The notes beneath the pieces were generated by a model. It made no database searches. It worked only from the letters and a program-made list of their open reading frames with translations, and was not told where the DNA came from. Below, in pieces: positions 21,219 to 32,774 of a DNA stretch of 64,000 nt; position 1 is the stretch's first letter, and the number at the start of each line of letters is the position of its first letter. This stretch comes from Promicromonosporaceae bacterium. Lineage in GTDB: Bacteria > Actinomycetota > Actinomycetes > Actinomycetales > Cellulomonadaceae. Made by a program: the position numbers and the translations under genes. The stretch covers positions 112,542-176,541 of the forward strand of contig WRHK01000001.1 of NCBI GenBank assembly GCA_009783295.1. The letters run 5' to 3'.

Positions 21219-22031
21219 TCAGGCGGCGGCGAGCTCCGGGGCGTTCTGCGGCACCTGGCCCCCGTCCCCTGCAGTAGGCCCGGAAACCCGGCGCGCCAGC
21301 GCCGACACGGCGCGGTAGATCCCGTACTGCGCCAGCAGCACGGGCGCGATGATCACCAGGAGCGGTGCCTCGTACGCCACGGGCACGTGGATGAGGTTCC
21401 ACAGCACCACGAGGATGCCGGCACCCTCCGGGTCGAAGAAGTAGAAGTAGTTCGAGCCGGCGTCGACCCACGCGCGCAGCGCGAGCGTCAGGGGCAGCAC
21501 GGCCATCGCGAGCGCGAAGAACCACACGAGCGACAGGAACGCGTCCCGCACCGTCGGCCGGTAGAGCCGCAGCGACGCCATGAGCACCGGGACCACGACG
21601 TTGAGCGCGTGCACCACGTAGAACAGCGTGTTCATCGACCAGTAGGGCCGCCCCGTGTACTCGACCGCGGGCGAGCACAGCGCCAGGAACCCGGCCGCGG
21701 CGCCCGGGTAGAAGAGCAGCGCGCGCACCGGCCCGAGCAGCCGCCCCTTCCGCAGCCACACGGCCGGGATCAGCAGGAACGTCACCAGCGTGCAGAAGTG
21801 GAACGGCAGGTTCTGCGTGATCGGGAAGTGGTTGGCGGGGTTGGCGGCGCGGTCGAACGTGAACCACGTCGAGCAGGCCCACGCCAGCAGCGCGAGGGCC
21901 AGCAGCGCCCGCCGCTGCACGGGCCGCGGCCGCCGCCGCAGCAGCAGGTGGGCCACGACGCCGACGGCGGTCATGAGGAGGAGGAACGCGACCCACCCGG
22001 GCGCGAACGGCGTCATCACCATGGCGCGCAT
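21219..22031 (-). CDS. YwaF/TIGR02206-family integral membrane protein
   Basis: A 270-residue protein with about seven membrane helices. Conserved-looking phrases are TQNLPFHFCTLVTFLLIPAVWL, VEYTGRPYWSMNTLFYVVHALNVVVP and AGSNYFYFFDPEGAG. The pattern of a His/Cys-containing helix followed by a YFYFFDP loop matches the TIGR02206/YwaF family, whose function is unknown. Three closely spaced ATGs could serve as start; the first is given. Its 3' end faces the lacI stop 7 bp away. Confidence 0.82.
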   Translation of the reverse strand: MRAMVMTPFAPGWVAFLLLMTAVGVVAHLLLRRRPRPVQRRALLALALLAWACSTWFTFDRAANPANHFPITQNLPFHFCTLVTFLLIPAVWLRKGRLLGPVRALLFYPGAAAGFLALCSPAVEYTGRPYWSMNTLFYVVHALNVVVPVLMASLRLYRPTVRDAFLSLVWFFALAMAVLPLTLALRAWVDAGSNYFYFFDPEGAGILVVLWNLIHVPVAYEAPLLVIIAPVLLAQYGIYRAVSALARRVSGPTAGDGGQVPQNAPELAAA

Positions 22032-22199
22032 CGTAGGGGCAGGCGGCCTCCCCGGACGACGCCCGTCTCGTCGCGACGCGCCCGCGTGGAGCGTTCCGCC
22101 GCAGGTGCCGGGGCGCTAGTTTTCCGATCGGGCGCAGGCCCGACGCCGGGCATCGCCGCCCGGTCCGCCTTGGGGCCGCGGCCCCCGGAGGGAGGACGC

Positions 22200-22577
22200 G
22201 TGAACATCGCGTTGTGGGTGGTGGCCGGGCTGCTCGCCGTCGTGTACGTCGCGGTGGGGTGCATGAAGCTGCTGCGGGGCAAGTCGCTGCAGGACCGGAT
22301 GCCGTGGGCGCAGTCGTTCCCCGACGTCGTGATCCGGTTCATCGGGCTGTGCGAGGTGGCGGGGGCGCTGGGCCTGGTCCTCCCGCAGGCCACGGGCACC
22401 GCCGTCTGGCTGACGCCGCTCGCCGCCGCGGGGCTCACGGTGCTACAGCTCCTGGCGATCCTGGTGCACGTGCGCCGGGGCGAGACGCAGCAGCTCACGG
22501 TGAACGTGGTGCTGCTGATCCTCGCGCTCGTGGTGGCCGTGGGCCGGTACGCGGAGTGGACGACGGCGGGGTCCTGA
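22200..22577 (+). CDS. DoxX-family membrane protein
   Basis: A 125-residue protein with four helices ([82 protein letters not shown]). The phrase [10 protein letters not shown] in helix 1 and the size fit the DoxX/DoxX-like group, often linked to quinone or thiol redox, but the role here is unknown. The GTG start is preceded by GGAGGGAGGA. It is separated by 137 bp from the sulfurtransferase gene on the same strand. Confidence 0.85.
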   Translation: MNIALWVVAGLLAVVYVAVGCMKLLRGKSLQDRMPWAQSFPDVVIRFIGLCEVAGALGLVLPQATGTAVWLTPLAAAGLTVLQLLAILVHVRRGETQQLTVNVVLLILALVVAVGRYAEWTTAGS

Positions 22578-22714
22578 CCGACCGGATCCCGCATCGTGAG
22601 ACACTGACCAGATCGCGGACGCTTTCCGGAGCGTCGTGGTTGTGTAGAGGAAGGCGGCCGACGTCGACCGCCCGGGCTTCGCACCCGACCCGTCTCGCAC
22701 CGCAGGAGAACACC

Positions 22715-23632
<918 letters not shown>

Positions 23633-23646
23633 CGAACCACCTCTCA

Positions 23647-23702
23647 GGGCCTCGACGGGCCCGGCCACTGGCGGTCGCCGGCGGCCGGGCCCGTCGGGGC
23701 CC
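23647..23702. terminator. strong hairpin between sulfurtransferase and sufE
   Basis: A 20-nt arm (23647-23666) pairs with 23683-23702; the only non-Watson-Crick pair is a possible G-U. The loop is GC-rich and no T-run follows. It lies 14 bp after the sulfurtransferase stop and ends 21 bp before the sufE ATG, so it may act as an attenuator rather than a full stop. Confidence 0.6.
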
Positions 23703-23723
23703 GTCCCGCAGGAGAATGGACCC

Positions 23724-24161
23724 ATGACGGAACCCGCAGTGCTGCCCGACTCCCTGGCCGAGATCCAGGAGGGCTTCCTCGAGCTGGGCGAGCGCGACCG
23801 CCTCCAGCTGCTCCTCGAGTTCGCCGGCGAGCTGCCGGCGCTGCCGCCGCGCTACGCCGACCACCCCTCCCTGCTGGAGAAGGTCGAGGAGTGCCAGTCG
23901 CCCGTGCGCGCGTTCGCCGAGGTGGAGCCCGACGGCGTGCACTTCTACGCGACGGCCCCGGCCGAGGCCCCGACCACGCGCGGCTTCGCCTCGATCCTCA
24001 CGCAGGGGCTCACGGGCCTGACGCCGGAGCAGGTGCTGGCCGTGCCGGACGACTTCGCGATGACCCTCGGCCTCAACCGGTCGGTCAGCCCGCTGCGGCT
24101 GTCCGGCATGACCGGCATGCTGACCCGCGCCAAGCGCCAGGTGCGCGAGCAGCTCGGCTAG
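23724..24161 (+). CDS. sufE: SufE-family sulfur acceptor protein
   Basis: A 145-residue protein with the SufE fold pattern LQLLLEFAGELPALPPRYADH, the sulfur-accepting Cys57 in VEECQSPV, and the C-terminal LGLNRSVSPLRLSGMTGML. SufE proteins accept persulfide sulfur from a SufS cysteine desulfurase for Fe-S cluster assembly. In many actinobacteria a SufE-like gene is placed after a sulfurtransferase, as here. The start ATG follows CAGGAGAA. No sufBCDSU genes are in the window. Confidence 0.93.
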   Translation: MTEPAVLPDSLAEIQEGFLELGERDRLQLLLEFAGELPALPPRYADHPSLLEKVEECQSPVRAFAEVEPDGVHFYATAPAEAPTTRGFASILTQGLTGLTPEQVLAVPDDFAMTLGLNRSVSPLRLSGMTGMLTRAKRQVREQLG

Positions 24162-24197
24162 CGCGGGTCAGCTCACCGGGGTCTCAGCCCACCGGGC

Positions 24198-24947
24198 TCA
24201 GCTCGCCTGCGAGGCGAGCCACTCGCGGTAGGTGGTCTTCGCGATCACCGCGTCGTCGCCCTCGCCCGGGATCAGCACGTCGCCCTTCATGGCGGCGAAC
24301 ATGCCGGCCTCGTCGTCGGCGGCGACGGGGCGCTCGTCGCCCTGGGCGGCGAGGGTGATGCGGCCCAGCTCGTCGAGCGTGACCACCTCGGGCCCGGCGA
24401 CGTTCCGGGTGCCGTTGAGCGGGGCGCCGGCGGCGACGTCGGCGACGGCCCGCGCGATGTCGGCCGAGGTGATCGGCTGGAGCGTCGTCGGGGTGAGGCG
24501 CACCGGGTCCTGGCCGGCGGCCTGCTTGATGAGCTGGTGGATGAACTCGTCGAACTGCGTCGAGCGCACGATCGAGTACGGCACGGGGCCGGCCTTGAGC
24601 ACGTCCTCCTGGAGCACCTTGGCGGTGTAGTAGACGAAGTCCGGCACCTTCTCGGCGCCCACGATCGACAGGATCACGGCGTGCCCGACGCCCGCGGCGG
24701 CCGCGGCGGCGAGCAGGTTGTCCATCGACGTCTGGAAGAAGGCCGGCGAGGCCTCGTCGAACGTCGGCGAGTTGGTGAGGTTGACGACGACGTCGGCGCC
24801 CTCGAGCGCCGCGGCCACGCCCTCGCCGGTCAGCAGGTCGACGCCCGTGGTCAGCGCGTGCGCCACGGCCTCGTGGCCCTCGTCGTTCAGGATCCTGACC
24901 ACCTGCGACCCGATGAGCCCCGTCCCGCCGATGACTGCGATCTTCAT
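24198..24947 (-). CDS. NmrA-like NAD(P)-binding protein (atypical SDR)
   Basis: A 249-residue Rossmann-fold protein beginning MKIAVIGGTGLIGSQVVRIL, with the nucleotide-binding GGTGLIG pattern. It lacks a clear catalytic Tyr-x-x-x-Lys with Ser; the phrase VYYTAKVLQEDVL may be the relic (YxxxK). It is therefore an atypical SDR/NmrA-type protein, either a sensor or a reductase for an unknown substrate. The ATG start follows GGAGG with ideal spacing. Nothing in the neighbourhood points to a pathway; the kdpE 3' end lies downstream. Confidence 0.85.
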   Translation of the reverse strand: MKIAVIGGTGLIGSQVVRILNDEGHEAVAHALTTGVDLLTGEGVAAALEGADVVVNLTNSPTFDEASPAFFQTSMDNLLAAAAAAGVGHAVILSIVGAEKVPDFVYYTAKVLQEDVLKAGPVPYSIVRSTQFDEFIHQLIKQAAGQDPVRLTPTTLQPITSADIARAVADVAAGAPLNGTRNVAGPEVVTLDELGRITLAAQGDERPVAADDEAGMFAAMKGDVLIPGEGDDAVIAKTTYREWLASQAS

Positions 24948-25028
24948 GGTTTGCCTCCGGTTCCCGGGGGCGGCCTGTGCCACCCCGTCACAGACTCGAC
25001 CGGGCGGCGCGGGCAAACGTGACAGGCC

Positions 25029-25715
25029 CTACTCCTCGAAGCGGTAGCCGGCCCCCGGGTGCGTGAGGATGTGCACCGGGTGGGCGGGGTCCTTCTCGAG
25101 CTTGCGGCGCAGCTGGGCCGAGTAGACGCGCAGGTAGTTGGTCTCCGACTGGTAGGCCGGGCCCCACACCTCGTGCAGCAGCTGCTGACGGCCCACCATG
25201 CGGCCGCGGTTGCGCACCAGCACCTCGAGCAGCCCCCACTCGGTGGGGCTCAGGCGCACCTCCGCGCCGTCGCGCATCACGGTGCGCCGCGCGAGGTCGA
25301 TGACCAGGTCGCCGGCGATGACCACGGGCTCCTCCGCCTCGCCGGCCGGCTGGCTGCGCCGGACGGCCGCCCGCAGGCGCGCGAGCAGCTCGTTCATCGC
25401 GAAGGGCTTGGTCACGTAGTCGTCGGCGCCCGCGTCGAGCGCGTCCACCTTGTCCTCGCCCAGCTGGCGGGCCGAGAGCACAACGATCGGCACGTGCGAC
25501 CAGCCGCGGATGCCCGCGATGACGTCGAGCCCTGGGATATCAGGCAGGCCCAGGTCCAGCACGACCACGTCATGCTTGGCCGACGACGCCACGTCGAGGG
25601 CCTCGGCGCCCGTGTGGGCCACCGCGACCTCCCAGCCGTGGGCACGCAGGTTGATCGCGAGCGCCCGGGCGAGCGGGGCGTCGTCGTCGACGACGAGCAC
25701 GCGGTGCCCGGTCAT
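25029..25715 (-). CDS. kdpE: KdpE response regulator
   Basis: A 228-residue OmpR/PhoB-type response regulator. The receiver domain has the phosphoacceptor Asp in VVVLDLGLPD and a Lys in VTKPF. The C-terminal winged helix contains RTVMRDGAEVRLSPTEWGLLEVLVRN. The sequence and its position after kdpD identify KdpE, which activates the kdp operon at low potassium. Its ATG overlaps the kdpD stop (ATGA). It is the last gene of the kdpFABCDE operon. Confidence 0.96.
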   Translation of the reverse strand: MTGHRVLVVDDDAPLARALAINLRAHGWEVAVAHTGAEALDVASSAKHDVVVLDLGLPDIPGLDVIAGIRGWSHVPIVVLSARQLGEDKVDALDAGADDYVTKPFAMNELLARLRAAVRRSQPAGEAEEPVVIAGDLVIDLARRTVMRDGAEVRLSPTEWGLLEVLVRNRGRMVGRQQLLHEVWGPAYQSETNYLRVYSAQLRRKLEKDPAHPVHILTHPGAGYRFEE

Positions 25716-28276
25716 GAGGCGACCACCGGCAGGTCCGAGGCGGCGTCCGCCGTCGGGACCGTGATGACCATCGTGAGCCCTCCCCCGGGCGTGTCCTCTG
25801 CCACCACGTTCGCGCCGACGGCGCGGGCGAGCCCGTCGGCGACGGCGAGCCCCAGGCCCAGCCCCTCGCCGGACGTGTCACCGAGCCGTTGGAACGGGCG
25901 GAACATCGTCTCCTTGCGCGCGTCCGGCACCCCGGGCCCCGTGTCCACGACCCGCACGGCGACGCCGTCGAGCCCCCGACCTGCGGTGACGCGCACGCGC
26001 GTCCCCGAGTGTCGCACGGCGTTGGACACCAGGTTGGCGACGACACGTTCGAGCAGGCCCGGGTCGGTGCGCACCAGAGGGAGGTCCTCCGGGACGTCGA
26101 GCTCGAGCCGCTCGAGCCAGGGCTCGACGGCCAGCAGCACCACCTCCTCGAGCGACGCGGAGCGCAGCACGGGCCGCACGGCGCCGGTCTGCAAGCGGGA
26201 CAGGTCGAGCAGGTTGTCGATGAGCCGCTCGAGGCGCCGCGTGGACTCCGCGAGCGTGGTCTCGAGCACCTCGGTGTCGTCGGGGTCCAGCTCGACGTCG
26301 GGGCTGGTCAGGCCGTCGACGGCGGCGCGGATCGAGGCGAGCGGCGTGCGCAGGTCGTGCGAGACGGCGGCCAGCAGCGCGGTGCGGGTGGCCTCCGCCT
26401 GCTCGAGCGCCTTGGCCTTGAACGCGGCCTCGCGCAGCGAGCGGTGCTCCAGCACGATGCGGGCCTGGGCGCCGAACGCCTCGACGGCCTGCCGGTCGCT
26501 GGCGGGCAGCGCCCGGCCCACGAGCACGAGCCGGTGGTCGTCGTCGATGCGCACCTCGGTGCCGCGCTCGGCCCAGTCCTTGGCGACGGGCACGGCGTGG
26601 TGCGGCGTCGCCGTGGCGACCTCCCGCCACGGCTCACGCTCGCTCGCGCGCTGCTCGAGGCGCACGGCGTCGAGCCCGAACGTCTCGGCGAGCCGCTCGA
26701 CGACGGCCTGCGCGGTGTCCTCGCCGGACAGCACCGAGCGCGACAGGGCGGCCAGGGTGTTCGCCTCGGCGCGCGCCCGGTACGCCTCGACGGTGCTGCG
26801 TGCGGCGACGTCGACCACGATCGAGACGGCCAGCGCGACCACCACGAAGATGCCGAGGGCCAGCAGCTCGCTGGGCCGCGCCACCGTGAACCGCCCGGTG
26901 GGCTCGGTGAAGAACCAGTTGAGGCACCCGAACGACACCACGGCGGCGAGCTGGGCGGGCCACTGCCCGCCGATGATCGCGACCCCGACCACGAGCGCCA
27001 GGTAGAACATCAGCGGGCTCGACAGGTCGGTGGGCGCGGCGTCGATGGCCAGCAGCGTCAGGGCCAGGGCGATCGGCGCGACCACCGCCGCGACGAACCC
27101 GATCACGCGCCGCGTGCGCGACAGCGACGACCACCGCGCCCGCGACCGTCGGCCCGCGCCGGCGCGCTCGTGCGTGACCAGGTGGACGTCGACGCTGCCG
27201 GAGAGCCGAGCGATCGCTGTGCCGGTGGACCCGATGAACGCCTGCCGCCAGCGCGAGTGCCGCGAGACGCCCACCACGATCATGGTGGCGTTGACGCCGC
27301 GGGCGAAGTCGACGACGGCCGTGGCGACGTCCTCCCCCACCACCGAGTGGAACGTCCCGTCGAGGGACTCGACGAGGGCACGCTGCGCGGCGATGGCGGC
27401 CGGGGTGGCGGCGGGCAGGCCGTCCGTGGGCAGCACGTGCACGGCGATGAGCTCGGACCCGGACGCCCGCTGGGCGATCCGAGCTCCGCGCCGGATCAGG
27501 GTCTCGGTCTCCGGCCCGCCCGTGACGGCCACGACGATGCGCTCGCGCGCCGGCCACGTGCCGGTGATGGCGTGGTCGGAGCGGTAGCGGGTCAGGGCGT
27601 CGTCGACGCGGTCGGCGAGCCACAGCAGCGCGAGCTCGCGCAGGGCCGTGAGGTTGCCCTCGCGGAAGTAGGAGCCCAGGGAGGCGTCGATCTGCTCGGG
27701 CCGGTACACGTTGCCGTGCGCCAGCCGTCGGCGCAGCTGCTGCGGCGACAGGTCGACGAGCTGGATCTGGTCGGCGTCGCGCACCACCTGGTCGGGCACG
27801 GTCTCGCGCTGCCGGACCCCGGTGACGGCCTCGACGTCGTCCGTGAGCGACGCGAGGTGCTGCACGTTGACCGTGGTGACGACGTCGATGCCCGCCTCGA
27901 GGAGCTGGTGGACGTCCTGCCAGCGCTTCGGGTGCTCGGAGCCGGGGGCGTTGGTGTGGGCGAGCTCGTCGACCAGCACCACCTCCGGGCGGCGCGCGAG
28001 GATCGCGTCGACGTCGAGCTCCGTGAGCGTGGTGCCCCGGTACTCGACGAGCTGGCGCGGCACCACCTCGAGGCCCTCGATCTTGGCGGCCGTGCCCGCG
28101 CGGCCGTGCGTCTCGACGAGGCCCACGACGACGTCGGTGCCGCGCGCCGTACGGCGCGCGGCCTCGTCGAGCATCGCGAACGTCTTGCCGACGCCGGGCG
28201 CGGCGCCGAGGTAGACCATGAGCCGGCCTCGCCGCTCACGCCCCGGCACCGCGTCCTGCAGGTCGTTCTCCGTCAC
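25712..28276 (-). CDS. kdpD: KdpD potassium sensor histidine kinase
   Basis: An 854-residue sensor kinase. The N-terminal KdpD domain has Walker A GAAPGVGKTFAML and VLVDELAHTNAPGS. A UspA-like domain follows, then four membrane helices near residues 390-500 (VIGFVAAVVAPIALALTLLAI onwards) and a GAF-like region. The kinase core has the phosphoacceptor His in AVSHDLRTPLASI, N-box ERVVANLVSNAVRHS and a C-terminal GEGLGLGLAVADG. It senses potassium limitation and phosphorylates KdpE. The GTG start is 14 bp after the kdpC stop; the longer open frame is the antisense of kdpC. Confidence 0.96.
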   Translation of the reverse strand: MTENDLQDAVPGRERRGRLMVYLGAAPGVGKTFAMLDEAARRTARGTDVVVGLVETHGRAGTAAKIEGLEVVPRQLVEYRGTTLTELDVDAILARRPEVVLVDELAHTNAPGSEHPKRWQDVHQLLEAGIDVVTTVNVQHLASLTDDVEAVTGVRQRETVPDQVVRDADQIQLVDLSPQQLRRRLAHGNVYRPEQIDASLGSYFREGNLTALRELALLWLADRVDDALTRYRSDHAITGTWPARERIVVAVTGGPETETLIRRGARIAQRASGSELIAVHVLPTDGLPAATPAAIAAQRALVESLDGTFHSVVGEDVATAVVDFARGVNATMIVVGVSRHSRWRQAFIGSTGTAIARLSGSVDVHLVTHERAGAGRRSRARWSSLSRTRRVIGFVAAVVAPIALALTLLAIDAAPTDLSSPLMFYLALVVGVAIIGGQWPAQLAAVVSFGCLNWFFTEPTGRFTVARPSELLALGIFVVVALAVSIVVDVAARSTVEAYRARAEANTLAALSRSVLSGEDTAQAVVERLAETFGLDAVRLEQRASEREPWREVATATPHHAVPVAKDWAERGTEVRIDDDHRLVLVGRALPASDRQAVEAFGAQARIVLEHRSLREAAFKAKALEQAEATRTALLAAVSHDLRTPLASIRAAVDGLTSPDVELDPDDTEVLETTLAESTRRLERLIDNLLDLSRLQTGAVRPVLRSASLEEVVLLAVEPWLERLELDVPEDLPLVRTDPGLLERVVANLVSNAVRHSGTRVRVTAGRGLDGVAVRVVDTGPGVPDARKETMFRPFQRLGDTSGEGLGLGLAVADGLARAVGANVVAEDTPGGGLTMVITVPTADAASDLPVVAS

Positions 28277-28290
28277 AGGCTGATCGTCTC

Positions 28291-28932
28291 TCACCCGAGG
28301 TTCTGCAGGGCGATGTTGAGGGTCAGCACGTTGACGGTCGGGTCGCCGAGCACGCCGAGCGGGCGGCCGGAGGTGTTCTCGGCGACGAGCTGCTGCACCT
28401 GCGCGACGGTCAGGCCGCGGGCCTGCGCCACCCGGTTCACCTGGATGGCCGCGTAGGCCGGGCTGATGGCGGGGTCGAGGCCCGAGAACGACGCCGTGAC
28501 GGCGTCGGCCGGCACCTGCGAGGGGCTGACGCCGTTCTCCGCGGCGACCTGCGCCTTGCGCTCCGACACCGTCGTGGCGAGGTCGGGGTTGAGCGGCCCG
28601 AGGTTCGAGCCGCCGGACGCGAGCGTGTCGTACCCGTTCTCCCCGGCGACCGACGGCCGCGGGTGGAACCACTGGGCGCCCGTGAAGCCCTGCGCGATGA
28701 GCTGCGACCCGATGGCCTTCGAGCGGTCGGTGGTGTGCTCGCCCGTGGAGGTGAGCAGCGAGCCGTCGGCCCGCCACGGGAACGCGACCTGCGCGACCCC
28801 CGTCATGGCGAGCGGGTAGGCCAGGCCCAGCAGCACGGTCAGCACCAGGATGACGCGCAGGCCCGCGAGGCTGTGCCGCCAGAAGGAGAGCAGGCTGCTC
28901 GCCGTCGTCGGGGTGGTGGTGGTCATGGACAT
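28291..28932 (-). CDS. kdpC: potassium-transporting ATPase subunit KdpC
   Basis: A 213-residue subunit with one N-terminal helix (LRVILVLTVLLGLAYPLAMTGVAQVAFP) and a periplasmic domain with the KdpC hallmark IGSQLIAQGFTGAQWFHPRPS and VTASFSGLDPAISPAYAAIQVNRVAQARGL. KdpC stabilises the KdpFABC complex. The start ATG overlaps the kdpB stop by one base (TGATG); a second ATG two codons later is also possible. Confidence 0.96.
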   Translation of the reverse strand: MSMTTTTPTTASSLLSFWRHSLAGLRVILVLTVLLGLAYPLAMTGVAQVAFPWRADGSLLTSTGEHTTDRSKAIGSQLIAQGFTGAQWFHPRPSVAGENGYDTLASGGSNLGPLNPDLATTVSERKAQVAAENGVSPSQVPADAVTASFSGLDPAISPAYAAIQVNRVAQARGLTVAQVQQLVAENTSGRPLGVLGDPTVNVLTLNIALQNLG

Positions 28933-31103
28933 CAGTGGATCCCCGGGATGAGCGAGACGATCAGGTCGATGAGCTTGATGCCGATGAACGGCGCGACGAT
29001 GCCGCCCAGGCCGTACACGAGCAGGTTGCGCCGCAGCAGCCTCGCCGCCGACGACGGCCGGTACTTCACGCCCCGCAGCGACAGCGGGATCAGCGCCACG
29101 ATGATCAGCGCGTTGAAGATCACCGCGGAGAGGATGGCCGACTGAGGCGAGTGCAGCCGCATGATGTTCAGGGTCCCGAGCGCCGGGAACAGCCCCATGA
29201 ACATGGCGGGCAGGATCGCGAAGTACTTCGCGATGTCGTTGGCCACCGAGAACGTGGTCAGGGCGCCGCGCGTGATGAGCAGCTGCTTGCCGATCTCGAC
29301 GATCTCGATCAGCTTGGTCGGGTCGGAGTCGAGGTCGACCATGTTGCCGGCTTCCTTGGCCGCCGTGGTGCCCGTGTTCATGGCCACGCCGACGTCGGAC
29401 TGCGCGAGGGCCGGGGCGTCGTTGGTGCCGTCGCCCGCCATCGCGACCAGGCGGCCGCCGGACTGCTCGCGGCGGATGAGCGCCATCTTGTCCTCGGGCG
29501 TGGCCTCGGCGAGGAAGTCGTCGACGCCGGCCTCGGCGGCGATGGCCGCGGCGGTGAGCTTGTTGTCACCGGTGACCATGACGGTGCGGATGCCCATGGC
29601 GCGCAGCTCGTCGAACCGCTCGCGCATGCCCTCCTTGACGACGTCCTTGAGGTGGACGACGCCGAGCACGCGAGCCGGGCGGTCGCCGAGCTGCTCGGCC
29701 ACGACCAGCGGGGTGCCGCCGGACATCGAGACCTCCTCGACGAACCCGGCCAGGGTGGCCGCGTCGCCGTCGGGCACGTGGGCGCCCGTCGAGTGCAGCC
29801 AGGCGTTGACGGCGGAGCCGGCGCCCTTGCGGATGCGGTAGGTCTCGCGCTCGTGGCCGGCCCCGGCGGGCACGTCCACGCCCGACATGCGGGTCTGGGC
29901 GGTGAAGGGCACCAGCTCGGCGCCCTCCGGGAGCTGCGCGGCGTCGTGCAGCTGTGCATCCACGAGCTCGACGATCGAGCGCCCCTCGGGGGTCTCGTCC
30001 GCGAGGCTCGACAGGCGGGCGGCCACGGCCAGCTCGGCCTCCGACACGGCGCCCACGGGCAGCACCCGCGAAGCGCGGCGGTTGCCGTAGGTGATGGTGC
30101 CGGTCTTGTCGAGCAGCAGCACGTCGACGTCGCCCGCGGCCTCGACCGCGCGGCCCGACATGGCGAGCACGTTGCGCTGCACCAGGCGGTCCATGCCGGC
30201 GATGCCGATCGCGCTGAGCAGCGCGCCGATCGTCGTCGGGATGAGGCACACCAGCAGGGCGGCGAGCACGAACAGCGACTGCTTGTCGCCGCTGTAGGCC
30301 GCGAAGGGCTGCAGCGTGGCGACGGCCAGCAGGAAGATGATCGTCAGCACGATCAGCAGGATGTTGAGGGCGATCTCGTTGGGCGTCTTCTGCCGCTCCG
30401 AGCCCTCGACCAGGGCGATCATGCGGTCCACGAACGTGGAGCCCGCCGGGGCCGTGATGCGCACGACGATCTGGTCGCTCAGCACCACCGTGCCGCCCGT
30501 GACGGCCGAGCGGTCGCCGCCCGACTCGCGGATCACGGGTGCCGACTCGCCGGTGATGGCCGACTCGTCGACCGACGCGACGCCCTCGATGACGTCGCCG
30601 TCGCCGGGGATGGTCTCCCCCGCCGCGACCACGACGACGTCGCCCACCCGCAGGCTCGTCGACGCCACCGTGGTGGTCTCGAGCGAGCCCAGGCTGGAGC
30701 CGTACTGGAGCGTGTCGATGGGGGCGACCACCTTGCGCGCCGTGGTGCTCTTCTGCGTGGCCCGCAGCGACGACGCCTGCGCCTTGCCGCGCGACTCGGC
30801 GACGGACTCGGCGAGCGTGGCGAACAGGACGGTCAGCCACAGCCACACCGCGATCCACCAGGCGAACACGGCCGGGTCGATGATCGCCAGCACCGTGGTG
30901 AGCACGGCGCCGATCTCGACGACGAACATGACGGGCGACCCGAACATCTCGCGCGGGTCGAGCTTGCGGACGGCACCAGGGAAGGCCGCGACCAGCTGGG
31001 CCCAGGTGAGGGCGCGGCCGGCGCCCACCTGGCGCTTGGGCGTCTTGTGCGGGGCGCCCGACGGCGTCGCCTGCTGGACGGGGGTGCGCACGGACGCGCT
31101 CAT
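28932..31103 (-). CDS. kdpB: potassium-transporting ATPase subunit KdpB
   Basis: A 723-residue P-type ATPase catalytic subunit. The phosphorylation motif DKTGTIT lies near residue 333, with the actuator loop TGES ([16 protein letters not shown]) and the hinge [20 protein letters not shown]. Seven helices are visible, with the C-terminal [10 protein letters not shown] typical of KdpB. It hydrolyses ATP to drive high-affinity potassium uptake through KdpA. The N-terminal ~30 residues before the family core are basic and variable. ATG overlaps the kdpA stop. Confidence 0.97.
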   Translation of the reverse strand: MSASVRTPVQQATPSGAPHKTPKRQVGAGRALTWAQLVAAFPGAVRKLDPREMFGSPVMFVVEIGAVLTTVLAIIDPAVFAWWIAVWLWLTVLFATLAESVAESRGKAQASSLRATQKSTTARKVVAPIDTLQYGSSLGSLETTTVASTSLRVGDVVVVAAGETIPGDGDVIEGVASVDESAITGESAPVIRESGGDRSAVTGGTVVLSDQIVVRITAPAGSTFVDRMIALVEGSERQKTPNEIALNILLIVLTIIFLLAVATLQPFAAYSGDKQSLFVLAALLVCLIPTTIGALLSAIGIAGMDRLVQRNVLAMSGRAVEAAGDVDVLLLDKTGTITYGNRRASRVLPVGAVSEAELAVAARLSSLADETPEGRSIVELVDAQLHDAAQLPEGAELVPFTAQTRMSGVDVPAGAGHERETYRIRKGAGSAVNAWLHSTGAHVPDGDAATLAGFVEEVSMSGGTPLVVAEQLGDRPARVLGVVHLKDVVKEGMRERFDELRAMGIRTVMVTGDNKLTAAAIAAEAGVDDFLAEATPEDKMALIRREQSGGRLVAMAGDGTNDAPALAQSDVGVAMNTGTTAAKEAGNMVDLDSDPTKLIEIVEIGKQLLITRGALTTFSVANDIAKYFAILPAMFMGLFPALGTLNIMRLHSPQSAILSAVIFNALIIVALIPLSLRGVKYRPSSAARLLRRNLLVYGLGGIVAPFIGIKLIDLIVSLIPGIH

Positions 31104-32767
31104 GAGAGTGACTCCACGATCGGACCGAGGGAGAGGACGGGGATGAAGGTCAGGCCCACCACGACCACGGCGATGCCGCCGGTCAGGCCCACGAACAGCG
31201 GCGTGTGGGTGGGCAGCGTGCCGGCCGACGGCGGCGTGGCCTTCTGCGAGGCGAGGCGGCCGGCCAGGGCGAGCACGAACGCGATCGGCACGAACCGGCC
31301 CAGGAGCATCGCGAGGCCGATCATCGTGTTGTAGTACGTGCTCGCGGCACCGAGGCCCGCGAACGCCGACCCGTTGTTGTTGGCACCCGACGTGAACCCG
31401 TACAGCACCTCCGACAGGCCGTGCGGCCCGCTCTGCGACATGCCCGCCAGGCCCGCGGGGATCACCACGGAGATGCCGGACATGATCAGCACGATCGCGG
31501 GCATGGTCAGCAGGTAGAGCGCGACGAGCGTCATCTCCTGCTTGCCGATCTTCTTGCCCATGTACTCGGGCGTGCGGCCCACCATGAGGCCGGCGATGAA
31601 CACCGTGAGGATCGCGACGACGAGCATGCCGTAGAGGCCGGAGCCGACGCCGCCGGGGGCGATCTCGCCCAGCATCATGTTGAACATCGTCAGGCCGCCT
31701 CCGGCGGCGGTGAGCGAGTCGTGCGCCGCGTTGACGGCGCCCGTGCTGGTGCCCGTGGTGGCGGTGGCGAAGAGTGCGGTGCCGGCCAGGCCGAACCGCA
31801 CCTCCTTGCCCTCCATCGCGGCGCCGGCGAGCTTCGGCACCAGGCCGTTGCCCGCCATCTCCGCCCACGTCATCAGGGCCGTCATCGCGACCCAGATGCC
31901 GCCCATGACGCCGAGGATCGCCCAGCCCTGGCGGCGGTCGCCCACCATGAGGCCCAGCGTGCGCGGCATGGCGAAGGGGATCACCAGGATCAGGAACACC
32001 TGGAACACGTTGGTGAACGCGTTCGGGTTCTCGAGCGGGTGGGCGCTGTTGGCGTTGAAGAACCCGCCGCCGTTGGTGCCCAGCAGCTTGATGGCCTCCT
32101 GGCTGGCGACCGGCCCGCCCAGGGCGGACTGCGTGCCGCCCGTCAGGGTGGTGATCGCCTCGTGCGCGTGGAGGTTCTGGATCACGCCGGCCGCCATGAA
32201 GGCGACGGCGGCGACCACGGCCAGCGGCAGCAGGATGCGGAGGCTTCCGCGCACCAGGTCGGCCCAGAAGTTGCCGACGCGCCCGCCGTTGTGGGACCGC
32301 GCGAACCCGCGCACCAGCGCGACCGCGACGGCCATGCCGACGGCGGCGGAGACGAAGTTCTGGACCGTGAGGCCGGCCATCTGGAACAGGTGGGTGGCCG
32401 CCTGCTCACCCGAGTAGGACTGCCAGTTGGTGTTCGCGACGAAGCTGGCGGCGGTGTTCCACGCGGTGGCCGGGTTCATCCCGGAGAAGCCGAGGTTCCA
32501 GGGCAGGTGGCCCTGCAGGCGGCCGAGCGCGTAGAGCAGCAGCAGCGACGCCGCCGAGAAGCCGAGCAGGGAGAGCAGGTAGGTGGACCACTTCTGGTCC
32601 GCGTCCGCGTCGACCTTCACCAGGCGGTACAGCCCGCGCTCGACGCGCAGGTGCTTGGGGGTCGAGTAGACGTGCGCCATGTAGGCGCCGAGAGGGTGGT
32701 GCGTCAGGGCGAGGGCGATCACCAGGATGCCGAACTGCCCGAGCGCCATCCAGACTGCGGTGCTCAC
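31100..32767 (-). CDS. kdpA: potassium-transporting ATPase subunit KdpA
   Basis: A 555-residue channel-like subunit that selects potassium. Selectivity-filter-like loops include [49 protein letters not shown] and [13 protein letters not shown], all characteristic of KdpA. About ten helices are visible and the length matches the family (~557). The GTG start is 7 bp after the kdpF stop. It is the second gene of the kdpFABCDE operon. Confidence 0.97.
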   Translation of the reverse strand: MSTAVWMALGQFGILVIALALTHHPLGAYMAHVYSTPKHLRVERGLYRLVKVDADADQKWSTYLLSLLGFSAASLLLLYALGRLQGHLPWNLGFSGMNPATAWNTAASFVANTNWQSYSGEQAATHLFQMAGLTVQNFVSAAVGMAVAVALVRGFARSHNGGRVGNFWADLVRGSLRILLPLAVVAAVAFMAAGVIQNLHAHEAITTLTGGTQSALGGPVASQEAIKLLGTNGGGFFNANSAHPLENPNAFTNVFQVFLILVIPFAMPRTLGLMVGDRRQGWAILGVMGGIWVAMTALMTWAEMAGNGLVPKLAGAAMEGKEVRFGLAGTALFATATTGTSTGAVNAAHDSLTAAGGGLTMFNMMLGEIAPGGVGSGLYGMLVVAILTVFIAGLMVGRTPEYMGKKIGKQEMTLVALYLLTMPAIVLIMSGISVVIPAGLAGMSQSGPHGLSEVLYGFTSGANNNGSAFAGLGAASTYYNTMIGLAMLLGRFVPIAFVLALAGRLASQKATPPSAGTLPTHTPLFVGLTGGIAVVVVGLTFIPVLSLGPIVESLS

Positions 32768-32774
32768 GCGGCGC

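Noticed and set aside
22578..22714. Possible riboswitch or attenuator before the sulfurtransferase gene
   Set aside because: Only a 6-bp stem (GACGCT/AGCGTC) is visible and no known riboswitch pattern was recognised.
25712..28777. Longer KdpD with an extra N-terminal part
   Set aside because: The extra part is antisense to or out of frame with kdpC; the KdpD Walker domain begins just after the GTG at 28276.
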